Assembly: GCF_004355005.1 (NCBI RefSeq)
Contig: NZ_SMSJ01000016.1
Location: forward strand, 50,486 to 114,485
Reading direction: 5' to 3'
Length of the DNA stretch: 64,000 nucleotides
DNA from: Dankookia rubra
GTDB taxonomy: Bacteria > Pseudomonadota > Alphaproteobacteria > Acetobacterales > Acetobacteraceae
This document shows, one piece after another, positions 57,089-64,000 of this stretch. The notes beneath the pieces are model-generated. The model was given only the letters and a program-made list of their open reading frames with translations, had not been told where the DNA came from and searched no databases. Every line of letters begins with the position of its first letter. Within the stretch, counting starts at the first letter, position 1. Position numbers and translations under genes: made by a program.

Positions 57089-57844
57089 TCAGCCCGGGAT
57101 CACCCGCTCCAGCGGCAGGCCGCGCACGTCCATCTCGTATTCCAGCCCGACCACCGGGGGCCGGCAGTGGTGCCAGGTCACGCCGTGCCGCCCCGCGCCC
57201 CGCGCCACCAGCTCGTCGCCGAGAAAGGGATGGATGTCGTGGATGGTATAGACCTGGGCCGCCGTCGCCATGGCCCAGGACCCGCCGAGCGCCTGCATCC
57301 GCCGCTCCATCTCGCCGAGCACGAAGCTGGCCTTCCGGCGCAGCCCGGCGGGGGAGACATCCCCCAGCGCGATGGTCTGCTCCTCGTAGCTGCCCTTGCC
57401 CTCGGTGCTCTCGCCGCTGCCCGCGGTGGCGAAGCTCGGCGCGGCGCCGGCATCGGGCAGGGTGCAGGAGAAGGCATGGAAGGCGGGCTCGGCCGGCGGG
57501 GTCAGCTCGGGGCAGACATTGCTGCGCGCCACCGGGTTGTCGCTGCCCGTCAGGATCCCCCATTCCCCCAGCACCTTGGCATAGCCGAGGTTGAACTGCC
57601 GGAAGCCTGCCTCGGTGAACTGGCCGGGCGAGCGCAGCTCGCACTGGCAGAAGGCGGAGAGCGGCCGACCGATGCCCTTGAGGTAGTCGGCGATGCGGGC
57701 GAAGCCGGCCGCCATCGGCACCGGCTCGGCGAAGCGCACCCGCTCGATCCGGAAGCCCGGCAGCGCCGCGACGCCCGCCGAATACTGGAAGACCGCCGGG
57801 ATGTAGCGGTAGCCGTCGCCTGGTCGTTCGCGCGTCTCGTACAT
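57089..57844 (-). CDS. Hypothetical protein with a RidA/YjgF-like C-terminal domain
   Basis: The 251-residue protein has no confident family. Its C-terminal half (RRKASFVLGEMERRMQALGG, QVYTIHDIHPFLGDEL, GLEYEMDVRG) resembles the RidA/YjgF fold, which deaminates imines. Its N-terminal half (YIPAVFQYSAGVAALPGF) is distinct. It diverges from a cyanuric-acid-hydrolase/barbiturase-family gene 59 bp away, so an imine or aminomuconate-type deaminase role in nitrogen-compound breakdown is possible. I hold only the fold resemblance. Confidence 0.65.
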   Translation of the reverse strand: MYETRERPGDGYRYIPAVFQYSAGVAALPGFRIERVRFAEPVPMAAGFARIADYLKGIGRPLSAFCQCELRSPGQFTEAGFRQFNLGYAKVLGEWGILTGSDNPVARSNVCPELTPPAEPAFHAFSCTLPDAGAAPSFATAGSGESTEGKGSYEEQTIALGDVSPAGLRRKASFVLGEMERRMQALGGSWAMATAAQVYTIHDIHPFLGDELVARGAGRHGVTWHHCRPPVVGLEYEMDVRGLPLERVIPG

Positions 57845-57903
57845 GCCTCGCCTCCCTGGGTGCCGCCGCTATGCTGCCACCGAACCAGCCGATCGGACCA
57901 CCC

Positions 57904-59010
57904 ATGCCCGCGCGCCGCGCCCTGCTCCACCGCGTCCCCATGCGCCATCCTGGCGACACCGCGTCGATCGAGGCGCTGTTCGATGCCGGCGCGCTCGACC
58001 CGCAGGAGGTCGTCGCCGTGCTCGGCAAGACCGAGGGCAATGGCTGCGTCAACGACTTCACCCGCGCCTATGCGGTGCAGGCGCTGTCCCTGATGCTCGG
58101 GCGGCGGCTGGGCGAGGCGCCGGAGAGCGTCGCCGCGCGCGTCGCCATGGTCATGTCGGGCGGCACGGAGGGCGGGCTCTCGCCGCATTTCCTGGTGCTC
58201 TCGGTGACCGCGGCGGCGGCGGCCGAGCCGGCCAGCGCGCTCGCCATCGGCACCGCCTTCACCCGGGATTTCGCGCCGGAGGAACTGGGCCGCGGCCCGC
58301 AGGTCGAGGCCACCGCCGCCGCCACCCGCGCCGCCATGGCCGGGGCCGGCATCGCCGATCCCGCCGAGGTCCACTACGTCCAGGTGAAATGCCCGCTGCT
58401 GACCAGCGAGCGCATCGCCGCGGCCCGCGCCCGCGGCCGGACGGTGGCGACCGAGGACACCTATCATTCCATGGGATTGTCGCGCGGCGCCGCGGCGCTC
58501 GGCGTGGCGCTCGCCCTCGGCGAGGTGGACAGCGTGCCGGAGGCGGCGATCGGCGCCGACTGGTCGCTGTTCTCCGGCCGCGCCAGCACCTCGGCGGGCG
58601 TCGAGCTGCTGAGGTGCGAGGTCATCGTGCTGGGCAACAGCCCGGACTGGGGCGGCGACCTGGCGATCGCCCATGCCGTCATGCAGGACGCCATCGACCT
58701 GCCCGCGGTGCATGCCGCCCTCCGCGCCGCCGGCCTGCCGACCGAGGACGGCCAGGTGCCGGCGGCCGCGCGCGAGAGGCTGGTGGCGGTGCTGGCCAAG
58801 GCCGAGCCCTCCTCCACCGGGCTGATCCGCGGCCGGCGCCACATCATGGCCGACGACAGCGACATCAACGCGACGCGCCATGCGCGCGCCCTGGTCGGCG
58901 GCGTGATCGCCGGCGCGGTCGGCCGCACCGACCTCTTCGTCAGCGGCGGCGCCGAGCACCAGGGCCCCGATGGCGGCGGCCCGGTCGCGGTGGTGGCGCG
59001 CCGGGCCTGA
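57904..59010 (+). CDS. Ring-opening amidohydrolase, cyanuric acid hydrolase/barbiturase family
   Basis: The 368-residue protein has the three-fold repeated design of the AtzD/TrzD/barbiturase family. Marks are HPGDT near residue 13, GKTEGNGCVNDFTR near 44, FVMSGGTEG-type MSGGTEGGLSPH near 85, VQVKCPLLTSERI near 160, and the C-terminal SGGAEHQGPDGGGPVA. By eye it is very close to AtzD. These enzymes hydrolyse cyanuric acid to carboxybiuret, or barbiturate to ureidomalonate. The ATG at 57904 is picked because AtzD starts at the matching place; an earlier ATG at 57871 is possible. It opens a three-gene block with a metallo-hydrolase and a Bug receptor. Confidence 0.85.
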   Translation: MPARRALLHRVPMRHPGDTASIEALFDAGALDPQEVVAVLGKTEGNGCVNDFTRAYAVQALSLMLGRRLGEAPESVAARVAMVMSGGTEGGLSPHFLVLSVTAAAAAEPASALAIGTAFTRDFAPEELGRGPQVEATAAATRAAMAGAGIADPAEVHYVQVKCPLLTSERIAAARARGRTVATEDTYHSMGLSRGAAALGVALALGEVDSVPEAAIGADWSLFSGRASTSAGVELLRCEVIVLGNSPDWGGDLAIAHAVMQDAIDLPAVHAALRAAGLPTEDGQVPAAARERLVAVLAKAEPSSTGLIRGRRHIMADDSDINATRHARALVGGVIAGAVGRTDLFVSGGAEHQGPDGGGPVAVVARRA

Positions 59011-59049
59011 GGCGGTACACTCGCCCGAATAACGGACGGGGGATGGAAA

Positions 59050-59925
59050 ATGAGCACGCAGTTCCGCTTGGGCGACCTGGAAATTCACCGGGTGATCGAG
59101 GAGGAGACGCCGCTCTTCGACCCGCTGGAGTTCTTCCCCTCCCTGACCCGGGAGGTGCTGGAGGAGAACCTTCCCTGGCTGGAGCAGGGCGCCATCGACA
59201 GGGCCACGGGCAAGCTGCGGCTCTGCATCCAGTCCTACCTCGTCCGCACGCCGCACCACACCATCCTGGTCGATACCTGCGTCGGCAACCACAAGCCGCG
59301 CCCGGCCCGGCCCTTCTGGCACATGAAGACCGCCGATACCTGGGAACGGAACCTGGCGGCGACCGGCGTCTCGGTGAACGACATCGACTACGTCATGTGC
59401 ACGCACCTGCATGTCGACCATGTCGGCTGGAACACCCGGCTGGAGAACGGCCGCTGGGTGCCGACCTTCCCGCGCGCGAAATACGTCTTCGGCGAGAAGG
59501 AGTACGCCTACTGGGAAGCCGAGCACGCGCGCGCGCCGAACCCGGTGATCGAGGACAGCGTGCTGCCCGTCGTCGCCGCGGGGCAGGCGCAGATGGTGAG
59601 GACGGACGCCGCGCTGAACGACCATGTCCGGCTGATCCCGACGCCGGGCCATACGCCGGACCACTACGCGGTCGAGCTCGGCAAGGGCGAGACCACCGGC
59701 GTGCTGACCGGCGACCTGATCCACTCGCCGCTGCAGGCGCGCTACCCCGAGCTGTCGATGCGCGCCGACACCGACCAGGCGCAGTCGGCGGTGACGCGGC
59801 GGCGCTTCCTCGAGCACCAGTGCGACAGCGGCCGGCTGCTCTGCACCGCGCATTTCCCCTCCCCCTCCACCGGACACCTGACGCGCTGGGGCGACGGCTT
59901 CCGCTTCATGCCGACCTCGGCCTGA
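59050..59925 (+). CDS. Metallo-beta-lactamase-fold hydrolase
   Basis: The 291-residue protein carries the zinc motif CTHLHVDHVGWN near residue 116 and the downstream ligands in IPTPGHTPDHYAVELG, LTGDLIHSPLQ, and TAHFPSPSTGH. It resembles lactonase/quorum-quenching and AHL-type MBL proteins (TILVDTCVGNHKP). In this block it may open or deamidate a ring product, but the substrate is unknown. Gap to the previous gene is 39 bp; the receptor gene starts one base after its stop. Confidence 0.88.
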   Translation: MSTQFRLGDLEIHRVIEEETPLFDPLEFFPSLTREVLEENLPWLEQGAIDRATGKLRLCIQSYLVRTPHHTILVDTCVGNHKPRPARPFWHMKTADTWERNLAATGVSVNDIDYVMCTHLHVDHVGWNTRLENGRWVPTFPRAKYVFGEKEYAYWEAEHARAPNPVIEDSVLPVVAAGQAQMVRTDAALNDHVRLIPTPGHTPDHYAVELGKGETTGVLTGDLIHSPLQARYPELSMRADTDQAQSAVTRRRFLEHQCDSGRLLCTAHFPSPSTGHLTRWGDGFRFMPTSA

Positions 59926-59926
59926 G

Positions 59927-60874
59927 ATGCGCCGGCGCGCGCTGCTGGGAGCCGCCCTGGCCGCTCCCGCCACCGCCCGGGGCCAGGCGCGGGTGGTGCG
60001 CGTCGTCAACGCCTATGGCGCCGGCGGCACCGCCGACATCGTCTGCCGCCTGCTCTTCGGCCGGCTGTCGGAACGCAGCGGGCAAAGCTACGTGGTGGAG
60101 AACCGGCCGGGCGCCGCGGGCACCATCGCCGCCTCGGTCGTCGCCCGCGCGCCGCCCGACGGCCACACGCTGCTCTATGACGCGACCGCGCATTCGGTGA
60201 ACCCGGCGCTGTTCGGGCCGAAGCTGCCCTACGACACGCGGCGCGACTTCCTGCCCGTCTTCCTGTCGCTGGTCACGCCGAACACCATCGTCGGGTCCCA
60301 CCACTTCGCGCCGCGCACGGTGGCGGAGCTGATCGCGGCGGCGGAGGCGGCGCCGGCGACGATCGATGCCGGGACCTCCGGCATCGGCTCGGCCCAGCAC
60401 ATCACCCTGGCGCTGTTCAACGCCATGGCCGGGGTGCAGATCAGCCACGTGGTCTACCGCGACGCGCCGGCGGCGCGGAACGACATGGTGACCGGCCGCA
60501 TCCAGCTGCAGTTCAGCAACGTCCCCGGCAGCGTCGGCCATTTCCGCGCCGGCACCGCGCGCGTCATCGCCCATACCGGCCGCGAGCCCGTGCCGGTCCT
60601 GCCCGGCGTGCCGGCGGTCGCCGAGACCCTGCCGGGCTTCGAGACCTATGAGTGGAACGGCATTTTCCTGCCGGCCGGCACGCCGGAGGAGATCCGCCGC
60701 GGCCTGAACGCCGCGCTGAACGCGACCGCGGCCGAGCCGGCGGTCGCGGAGAAGCTGGTGGCGCTCGGCGGGCTGTTGCGGCCGAACACGCCGGAGGAGT
60801 TCGCCGGCTTCCTCGAGGGCCAGTTCGCCCTGCACGGCCGGGTGGTGCGGGAGGCGAACATCCGCGCCGACTGA
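59927..60874 (+). CDS. Bug/TctC-family substrate-binding protein
   Basis: The 315-residue periplasmic receptor starts MRRRALLGAALAAPATARGQ (twin-arginine-like). Motifs are VVNAYGAGGTADIVCR, VVENRPGAAGTIAAS and PDGHTLLYDATAH. The first strand PGG is replaced by GAGG, slightly unusual. It is translationally coupled to the metallo-hydrolase gene, so it likely captures the ring compound processed here. TctA/TctB are absent, as for the other three receptors. Confidence 0.88.
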   Translation: MRRRALLGAALAAPATARGQARVVRVVNAYGAGGTADIVCRLLFGRLSERSGQSYVVENRPGAAGTIAASVVARAPPDGHTLLYDATAHSVNPALFGPKLPYDTRRDFLPVFLSLVTPNTIVGSHHFAPRTVAELIAAAEAAPATIDAGTSGIGSAQHITLALFNAMAGVQISHVVYRDAPAARNDMVTGRIQLQFSNVPGSVGHFRAGTARVIAHTGREPVPVLPGVPAVAETLPGFETYEWNGIFLPAGTPEEIRRGLNAALNATAAEPAVAEKLVALGGLLRPNTPEEFAGFLEGQFALHGRVVREANIRAD

Positions 60875-60950
60875 CGCGACGCGGATGCCGCGGCCCGCAG
60901 CAATCCGGTCCGCCAGCGGAACCGCCAGCGCCACCGTCCGTTCGCCCGTC

Positions 60951-61970
60951 ATGACGCGTGCGCAAGGCTCCGTGCTGGTCCTCCTCGGACTGCTCCTCCT
61001 GCTGCTCTGGCTGGTGCCGGAGGTCCCGCTGCTCGGCTTCGCCGCGGTGCTGCTGGCCCTGGCGCTGCGCGCCGGGGCCGAGCCGCTGGCACGGCGCACC
61101 GGGATGCCAGACTGGGCCGCGGTGCTGCTGGTGGCGCTGCTGGTGGTCGCCGCGCTCTGCCTCGCCGCCTGGGCCGCCGCCGGACCGCTGGCCGAGCAGG
61201 CGACGCAGTTCGCGCAGTCCCTGCCGAAGAGCATCGAGACGCTGCGCGGCCGCCTGGCCGGCACCGCCTGGGGCGACTGGGTGCTGCGCCAGGCGGCGCC
61301 GGGCCAGCTGATGGGCAGCGGCGGGGTGGAGAATGCCGCGGCCACCGCGGCCAAGGCGGCGGGCAGCACGCTCGGCAGCCTCGGCAACCTGGTCCTGGTG
61401 GTGCTGGTGGCGCTCTACCTGGCGGTGCAGCCGGGCGGCTATCTTTCGGGCCTGCGCAGCCTCTTCGACCCGCGGCTCGACGGCCGGGTGCAGGACACGC
61501 TGGCCGAGATCGCGCATACCCTGCGCGGCTGGCTGCTGGGCCAGGCCTTCGCCATGGTGGTGGCGGGCACGCTGACCTGGCTCGGGCTCTGGGCGCTCGG
61601 CGTGCCGCTGGCCGGGCTGCTGGCGACCATCATCGGCCTGCTGAACTTCATCCCCGTGCTCGGCCCGGTGATCGGCGGCGTGCCGGCGGTGCTGCTGGCG
61701 GTCACGGAACAGCCGATCCTCGGCCTCTGGGTGGTCGGGCTGATCGTCGCGGTGCAGACGGTGGAGGGGAATTTCCTGACGCCGATGGTGCAGGCCCGCA
61801 CCGCCGACCTGCCGCCGGCGCTGCTGCTGATCGTCCAGGTGCTGACCGGGGCGCTGTTCGGGCTGCTCGGCGTGGCGCTGGCGGCGCCGCTCTCGGCGCT
61901 CGGGATGGTGCTGGTGAAGAAGGCCTACGTGGAAGGCTGGCTGGAGCGGGAGCCGCCGCCGGCGGACTGA
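60951..61970 (+). CDS. AI-2E/PerM-family membrane transporter
   Basis: The 339-residue protein has about eight membrane helices and the family end region FIPVLGPVIGGVPAVLLAV, VEGNFLTPMVQARTADLPP and LFGLLGVALAAPLSAL. Family members export autoinducer-2 or act as Na+/H+ antiporters; a precise substrate is not readable. The ATG at 60951 gives a compact N-terminal helix; an earlier start at 60885 adds a low-complexity leader. The 183-bp gap to the next gene (61971-62153) shows nothing I can name. Confidence 0.87.
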   Translation: MTRAQGSVLVLLGLLLLLLWLVPEVPLLGFAAVLLALALRAGAEPLARRTGMPDWAAVLLVALLVVAALCLAAWAAAGPLAEQATQFAQSLPKSIETLRGRLAGTAWGDWVLRQAAPGQLMGSGGVENAAATAAKAAGSTLGSLGNLVLVVLVALYLAVQPGGYLSGLRSLFDPRLDGRVQDTLAEIAHTLRGWLLGQAFAMVVAGTLTWLGLWALGVPLAGLLATIIGLLNFIPVLGPVIGGVPAVLLAVTEQPILGLWVVGLIVAVQTVEGNFLTPMVQARTADLPPALLLIVQVLTGALFGLLGVALAAPLSALGMVLVKKAYVEGWLEREPPPAD

Positions 61971-62153
61971 TGCCGAGCGCGCGAAGCCCGTGCCCTCGTG
62001 CCCCTCGGACGCCGGGCGCCGTGCCGCCGCAGGGCCTGGCCTCGCCGCATCGGCGGCCGGCGCCATTTGGCGCCCCGTCCCCGCGGGCCACCGGTCGGAA
62101 CGTCGTGCGTCAGGGTTGGCCGCGCGCCGCGGCCGCGCTCCCGGCGGGCCGCG

Positions 62154-63038
62154 TCACAGCATCGCCTCGCCGCGCAGCACGGGCACGCAGCCGCCGCCGA
62201 CCGTGGCGCGGATGCCCTCCGGGGTCCGCCGCGCGGTGGTGCGCAGCAGGCTCGGACGGCCCATCTCGATCCCCTGGAGGATGTCCCAGGCGCCCGCTTC
62301 CGCGCCCGACAGGTGCAGCAGGAAGCCGGCCAGCGGCGTCGCCGCGCTGCCGGTCGCCGCATCCTCCCAGGTGCCCGACAACGGCGAGAACATCCGCGCG
62401 CGCAGCCCGGCACCGTCCCGGCGATAAAGGTAGAGTGAGAGCTTGCCGCCGAGCGCGGGCGTCGCCGCCACCGCGCGGCGGAAGGCCGGCAGGTCGGGCG
62501 CGGCGGCGGCCATCGACTCGGCCGTCACCTCCAGCAGCAGGCGCGGATTGCCGCCATCGGCGGCGATGGTCGGCGGGTGGCGGGCGGTGACGATGCCCTC
62601 CGGCGCGATCCCGGCGCAGGCGGCGGCAAGCTCCACCGGCATCGCGTCGCCGATCGCCAGCGGCTGCGGCGCGGCGATGGTGGCGCCGGAGACCGCGCCG
62701 GCCGCGCCGCGGTCGAGCCGCACCTCGACCAGCCCGGCGATCTCCTCGAAGCGCAGCAGGCCGTCCACCGCACGGTCGGCGAGGACGAAGCCGGTGCCGA
62801 CGTTGGGATGGCCGGCGAAGGGCATCTCCGCGGTGCGGTGGAAGATGCGGACCCGGGCGGTGTTCGCGGGGTCGGCGGGCGGCAGGACGAAGGTGGTCTC
62901 CGAAAGGTTCAGCTCGGCCGCCAGCGCCTGCATCTCGGCATCCGTGATGCCGCGCGCATCGGGGAAGACCGCCAGCTGGTTGCCGCCGAACCGCCGGTCG
63001 GTGAAGACGTCGACCGTGACGAAGGGGAAGCGGCGCAT
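62154..63038 (-). CDS. PhzF-family isomerase/epimerase-like protein
   Basis: The 294-residue protein has the duplicated hot-dog-like fold pattern of PhzF/YddE: FVTVDVFTDRRFGGNQLAVF (5-24), LNLSETTFVLPP with the catalytic-type Glu near 45, FHRTAEMPFAGHPNVGTGFV, and SPLSGTWEDAATGSAATPLAGF. PhzF isomerises a phenazine precursor, but most genomic copies have other unknown roles. Its ATG overlaps the thiD stop as TGATG. Confidence 0.88.
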   Translation of the reverse strand: MRRFPFVTVDVFTDRRFGGNQLAVFPDARGITDAEMQALAAELNLSETTFVLPPADPANTARVRIFHRTAEMPFAGHPNVGTGFVLADRAVDGLLRFEEIAGLVEVRLDRGAAGAVSGATIAAPQPLAIGDAMPVELAAACAGIAPEGIVTARHPPTIAADGGNPRLLLEVTAESMAAAAPDLPAFRRAVAATPALGGKLSLYLYRRDGAGLRARMFSPLSGTWEDAATGSAATPLAGFLLHLSGAEAGAWDILQGIEMGRPSLLRTTARRTPEGIRATVGGGCVPVLRGEAML

Positions 63039-63850
63039 CACAGGCCGGCCAGCCGCGCCGGGTCGAGCGTCACGCCGTGGCCGAGCGGCCCATGGCCGCG
63101 GCCGAGGCCGGGCGCCGCCAGGATCGCCGCCCGGACATAGGCCCGCGCCCGCGCCACCGCGTCGACCAGCGCCATGCCCTGCGCCAGGCCGGCGGCGATC
63201 GCCGAGGCCAGGGTGCAGCCGGTGCCGTGGGTGTGGCGGGTCTCGATCCGCGCATCCTCGAAGCGCGTGATCCCCCCGGGCGCCGCCAGGATGTCGACGA
63301 GACGCTCGCCCTCCAGGTGGCCGCCCTTCAGCAGCACGGCGCGGAGGCCCATGCCGAGCAGCGCCCGCGCCGCCTCCGGCATCGCCGCGGCATCCGGGAT
63401 GGGGCGGCCGAGCAGCACCTCGGCCTCCGGCAGGTTCGGCGTGATGACGGCCGCCAGCGGCAGCAGCCGGCGCTTCAGGGTCTCGACCGCGTCCGCCTGC
63501 AGCAGCGGGTGGCCGCCCTTGGCGATCATGACCGGGTCCGCCACCAGCGGCAGGCCGGGCGCCTCGGCGGCCAGCGCGTCGCAAACCGCCTCGATCGTCG
63601 GGACGTCGTGCAGCATGCCGGTCTTCAAGGCGTCGGCGCCGATGTCGCGCAGCACCACCTCGATCTGCTGGCGGATAAAGGCGACGGGGATCGGCAGCAC
63701 GCCGTGCACGCCCTCGGTGTTCTGCGCGGTCAGGGCGGTGACGGCGGTGGCGGCGAAGCCGCCGAGCGCCGTCACCGCCTTGATGTCGGCCTGGATGCCC
63801 GCGCCGCCGCCGCTGTCCGACCCGGCGACGATCAGGACGCGGCCCTTCAC
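63038..63850 (-). CDS. thiD: Bifunctional hydroxymethylpyrimidine/phosphomethylpyrimidine kinase
   Basis: The 270-residue ribokinase-fold enzyme shows VLIVAGSDSGGGAGIQADIK (6-25), ALTAQNTEGV, the DPVMIAKGGHPLL region and the anion-hole catalytic HTHGTGCTLASAIAAG near 207. It phosphorylates 4-amino-5-hydroxymethyl-2-methylpyrimidine twice in thiamin synthesis. The start codon is GTG, overlapping the glmM stop (GTGA). Confidence 0.93.
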   Translation of the reverse strand: MKGRVLIVAGSDSGGGAGIQADIKAVTALGGFAATAVTALTAQNTEGVHGVLPIPVAFIRQQIEVVLRDIGADALKTGMLHDVPTIEAVCDALAAEAPGLPLVADPVMIAKGGHPLLQADAVETLKRRLLPLAAVITPNLPEAEVLLGRPIPDAAAMPEAARALLGMGLRAVLLKGGHLEGERLVDILAAPGGITRFEDARIETRHTHGTGCTLASAIAAGLAQGMALVDAVARARAYVRAAILAAPGLGRGHGPLGHGVTLDPARLAGL

Positions 63851-64000
63851 GCGGGAACCTTGGCGCGCGCGCGGATGGCCTCCGCCAGGGTCTCCACCGT
63901 GTCGTTGACCAGCGCCTCGTCCTCCGCCTCGGCCATGACGCGGATCACCGGCTCGGTGCCGCTGGCGCGGATCAGGATGCGGCCGCGCTCGCCGAGCTTC
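63847..64000 (-). CDS. glmM: Phosphoglucosamine mutase, C-terminal end (partial)
   Basis: The last 51 codons of a minus-strand gene that begins outside the window. RILIRASGTEPVIRVMAE is the phosphate-binding loop of domain 4 in phosphoglucosamine mutase, which turns glucosamine-6-phosphate into glucosamine-1-phosphate for peptidoglycan and lipid A precursors. The end VETLAEAIRARAKVPA fits GlmM. It is coupled to thiD by a four-base overlap. Confidence 0.9.
   Translation of the reverse strand, partial: KLGERGRILIRASGTEPVIRVMAEAEDEALVNDTVETLAEAIRARAKVPA

Noticed and set aside
45655-63038. Phenazine biosynthesis, suggested by PhzS-like and PhzF-like genes
   Set aside because: They are 15 kb apart and on unrelated operons, and no phzA/B/D/E/G genes are present. 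Both families have many non-phenazine members.

Overview
The window is GC-rich DNA, about 70% G+C by eye, from a motile, nutritionally versatile alphaproteobacterium. The best fit is a Roseomonas-like member of the Acetobacteraceae, judged from gene content rather than a marker gene. The signs are many exported Bug/TctC-type solute receptors, a flagellar cluster with MotE-like and DUF6468-like genes, short SpeD with SpeE, and dense gene packing with ATGA or TGATG overlaps. No phage, insertion sequence, CRISPR array or rRNA operon was seen. One tRNA-Pro(GGG) gene is present.

Positions 1-8141 are a catabolic island. A minus-strand operon (Bug receptor, pcaH, pcaG, then a two-domain dehydroshikimate dehydratase cut by the window edge) faces a catabolic-type shikimate dehydrogenase and a TetR regulator. 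Together they suggest quinate/shikimate to protocatechuate to ring cleavage. A benzoylformate decarboxylase with its own Bug receptor follows. Positions 8143-13918 hold sugar-acid dehydrogenases (idonate/gluconate type) and a four-gene polar amino-acid-type ABC importer. Positions 14008-19418 hold an acyl-CoA block (non-catalytic-type thiolase, OB-fold partner, serine hydrolase, ECHDC3-like hydratase, AMP-dependent ligase), followed by the tRNA.

Positions 19634-25711 hold a two-component system divergent from a DegP/HtrA protease, a lipoprotein alpha/beta hydrolase and a RutE-like nitroreductase. Positions 25856-32364 hold a membrane glycosyltransferase-like protein, an acetyltransferase, a second AMP ligase, a Bcr/CflA exporter and the spermidine genes speD-speE. 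Positions 32520-42500 are the motility region. One arm reads fliL-fliM-DUF6468-motE-cheY-cheZ plus a 975-residue exported repeat protein translationally coupled to cheZ. The other arm reads flgF-flgG-flgA-flgH behind a clear sigma-54 promoter.

Positions 42637-47961 are mixed: an SOS-type DNA-protein crosslink protein, an M20 amidohydrolase, a PhzS-like flavin monooxygenase and a third Bug receptor. Positions 48095-54515 are a nitrate-uptake and siroheme locus: nasT, an RNA leader with two hairpins carrying identical AATGGC loops, nasS-like, nrtA, nrtB, nrtD and cysG. The leader looks like an ANTAR target that also hides the ribosome-binding site of nasS. Positions 54603-56680 pair LemA with an M48-like protein that has lost its zinc-binding motif. 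Positions 57089-60874 hold a cyanuric-acid-hydrolase/barbiturase family enzyme, a metallo-beta-lactamase-fold hydrolase and a fourth Bug receptor. The end carries a PerM-type exporter, a PhzF-family protein, thiD and the tail of glmM.

Three intergenic gaps (43372-43510, 52979-53119, 56690-56827) share an intergenic repeat of about 140 bp built from hairpins. A possible fourth fragment runs into the 3' end of the acetyltransferase gene.
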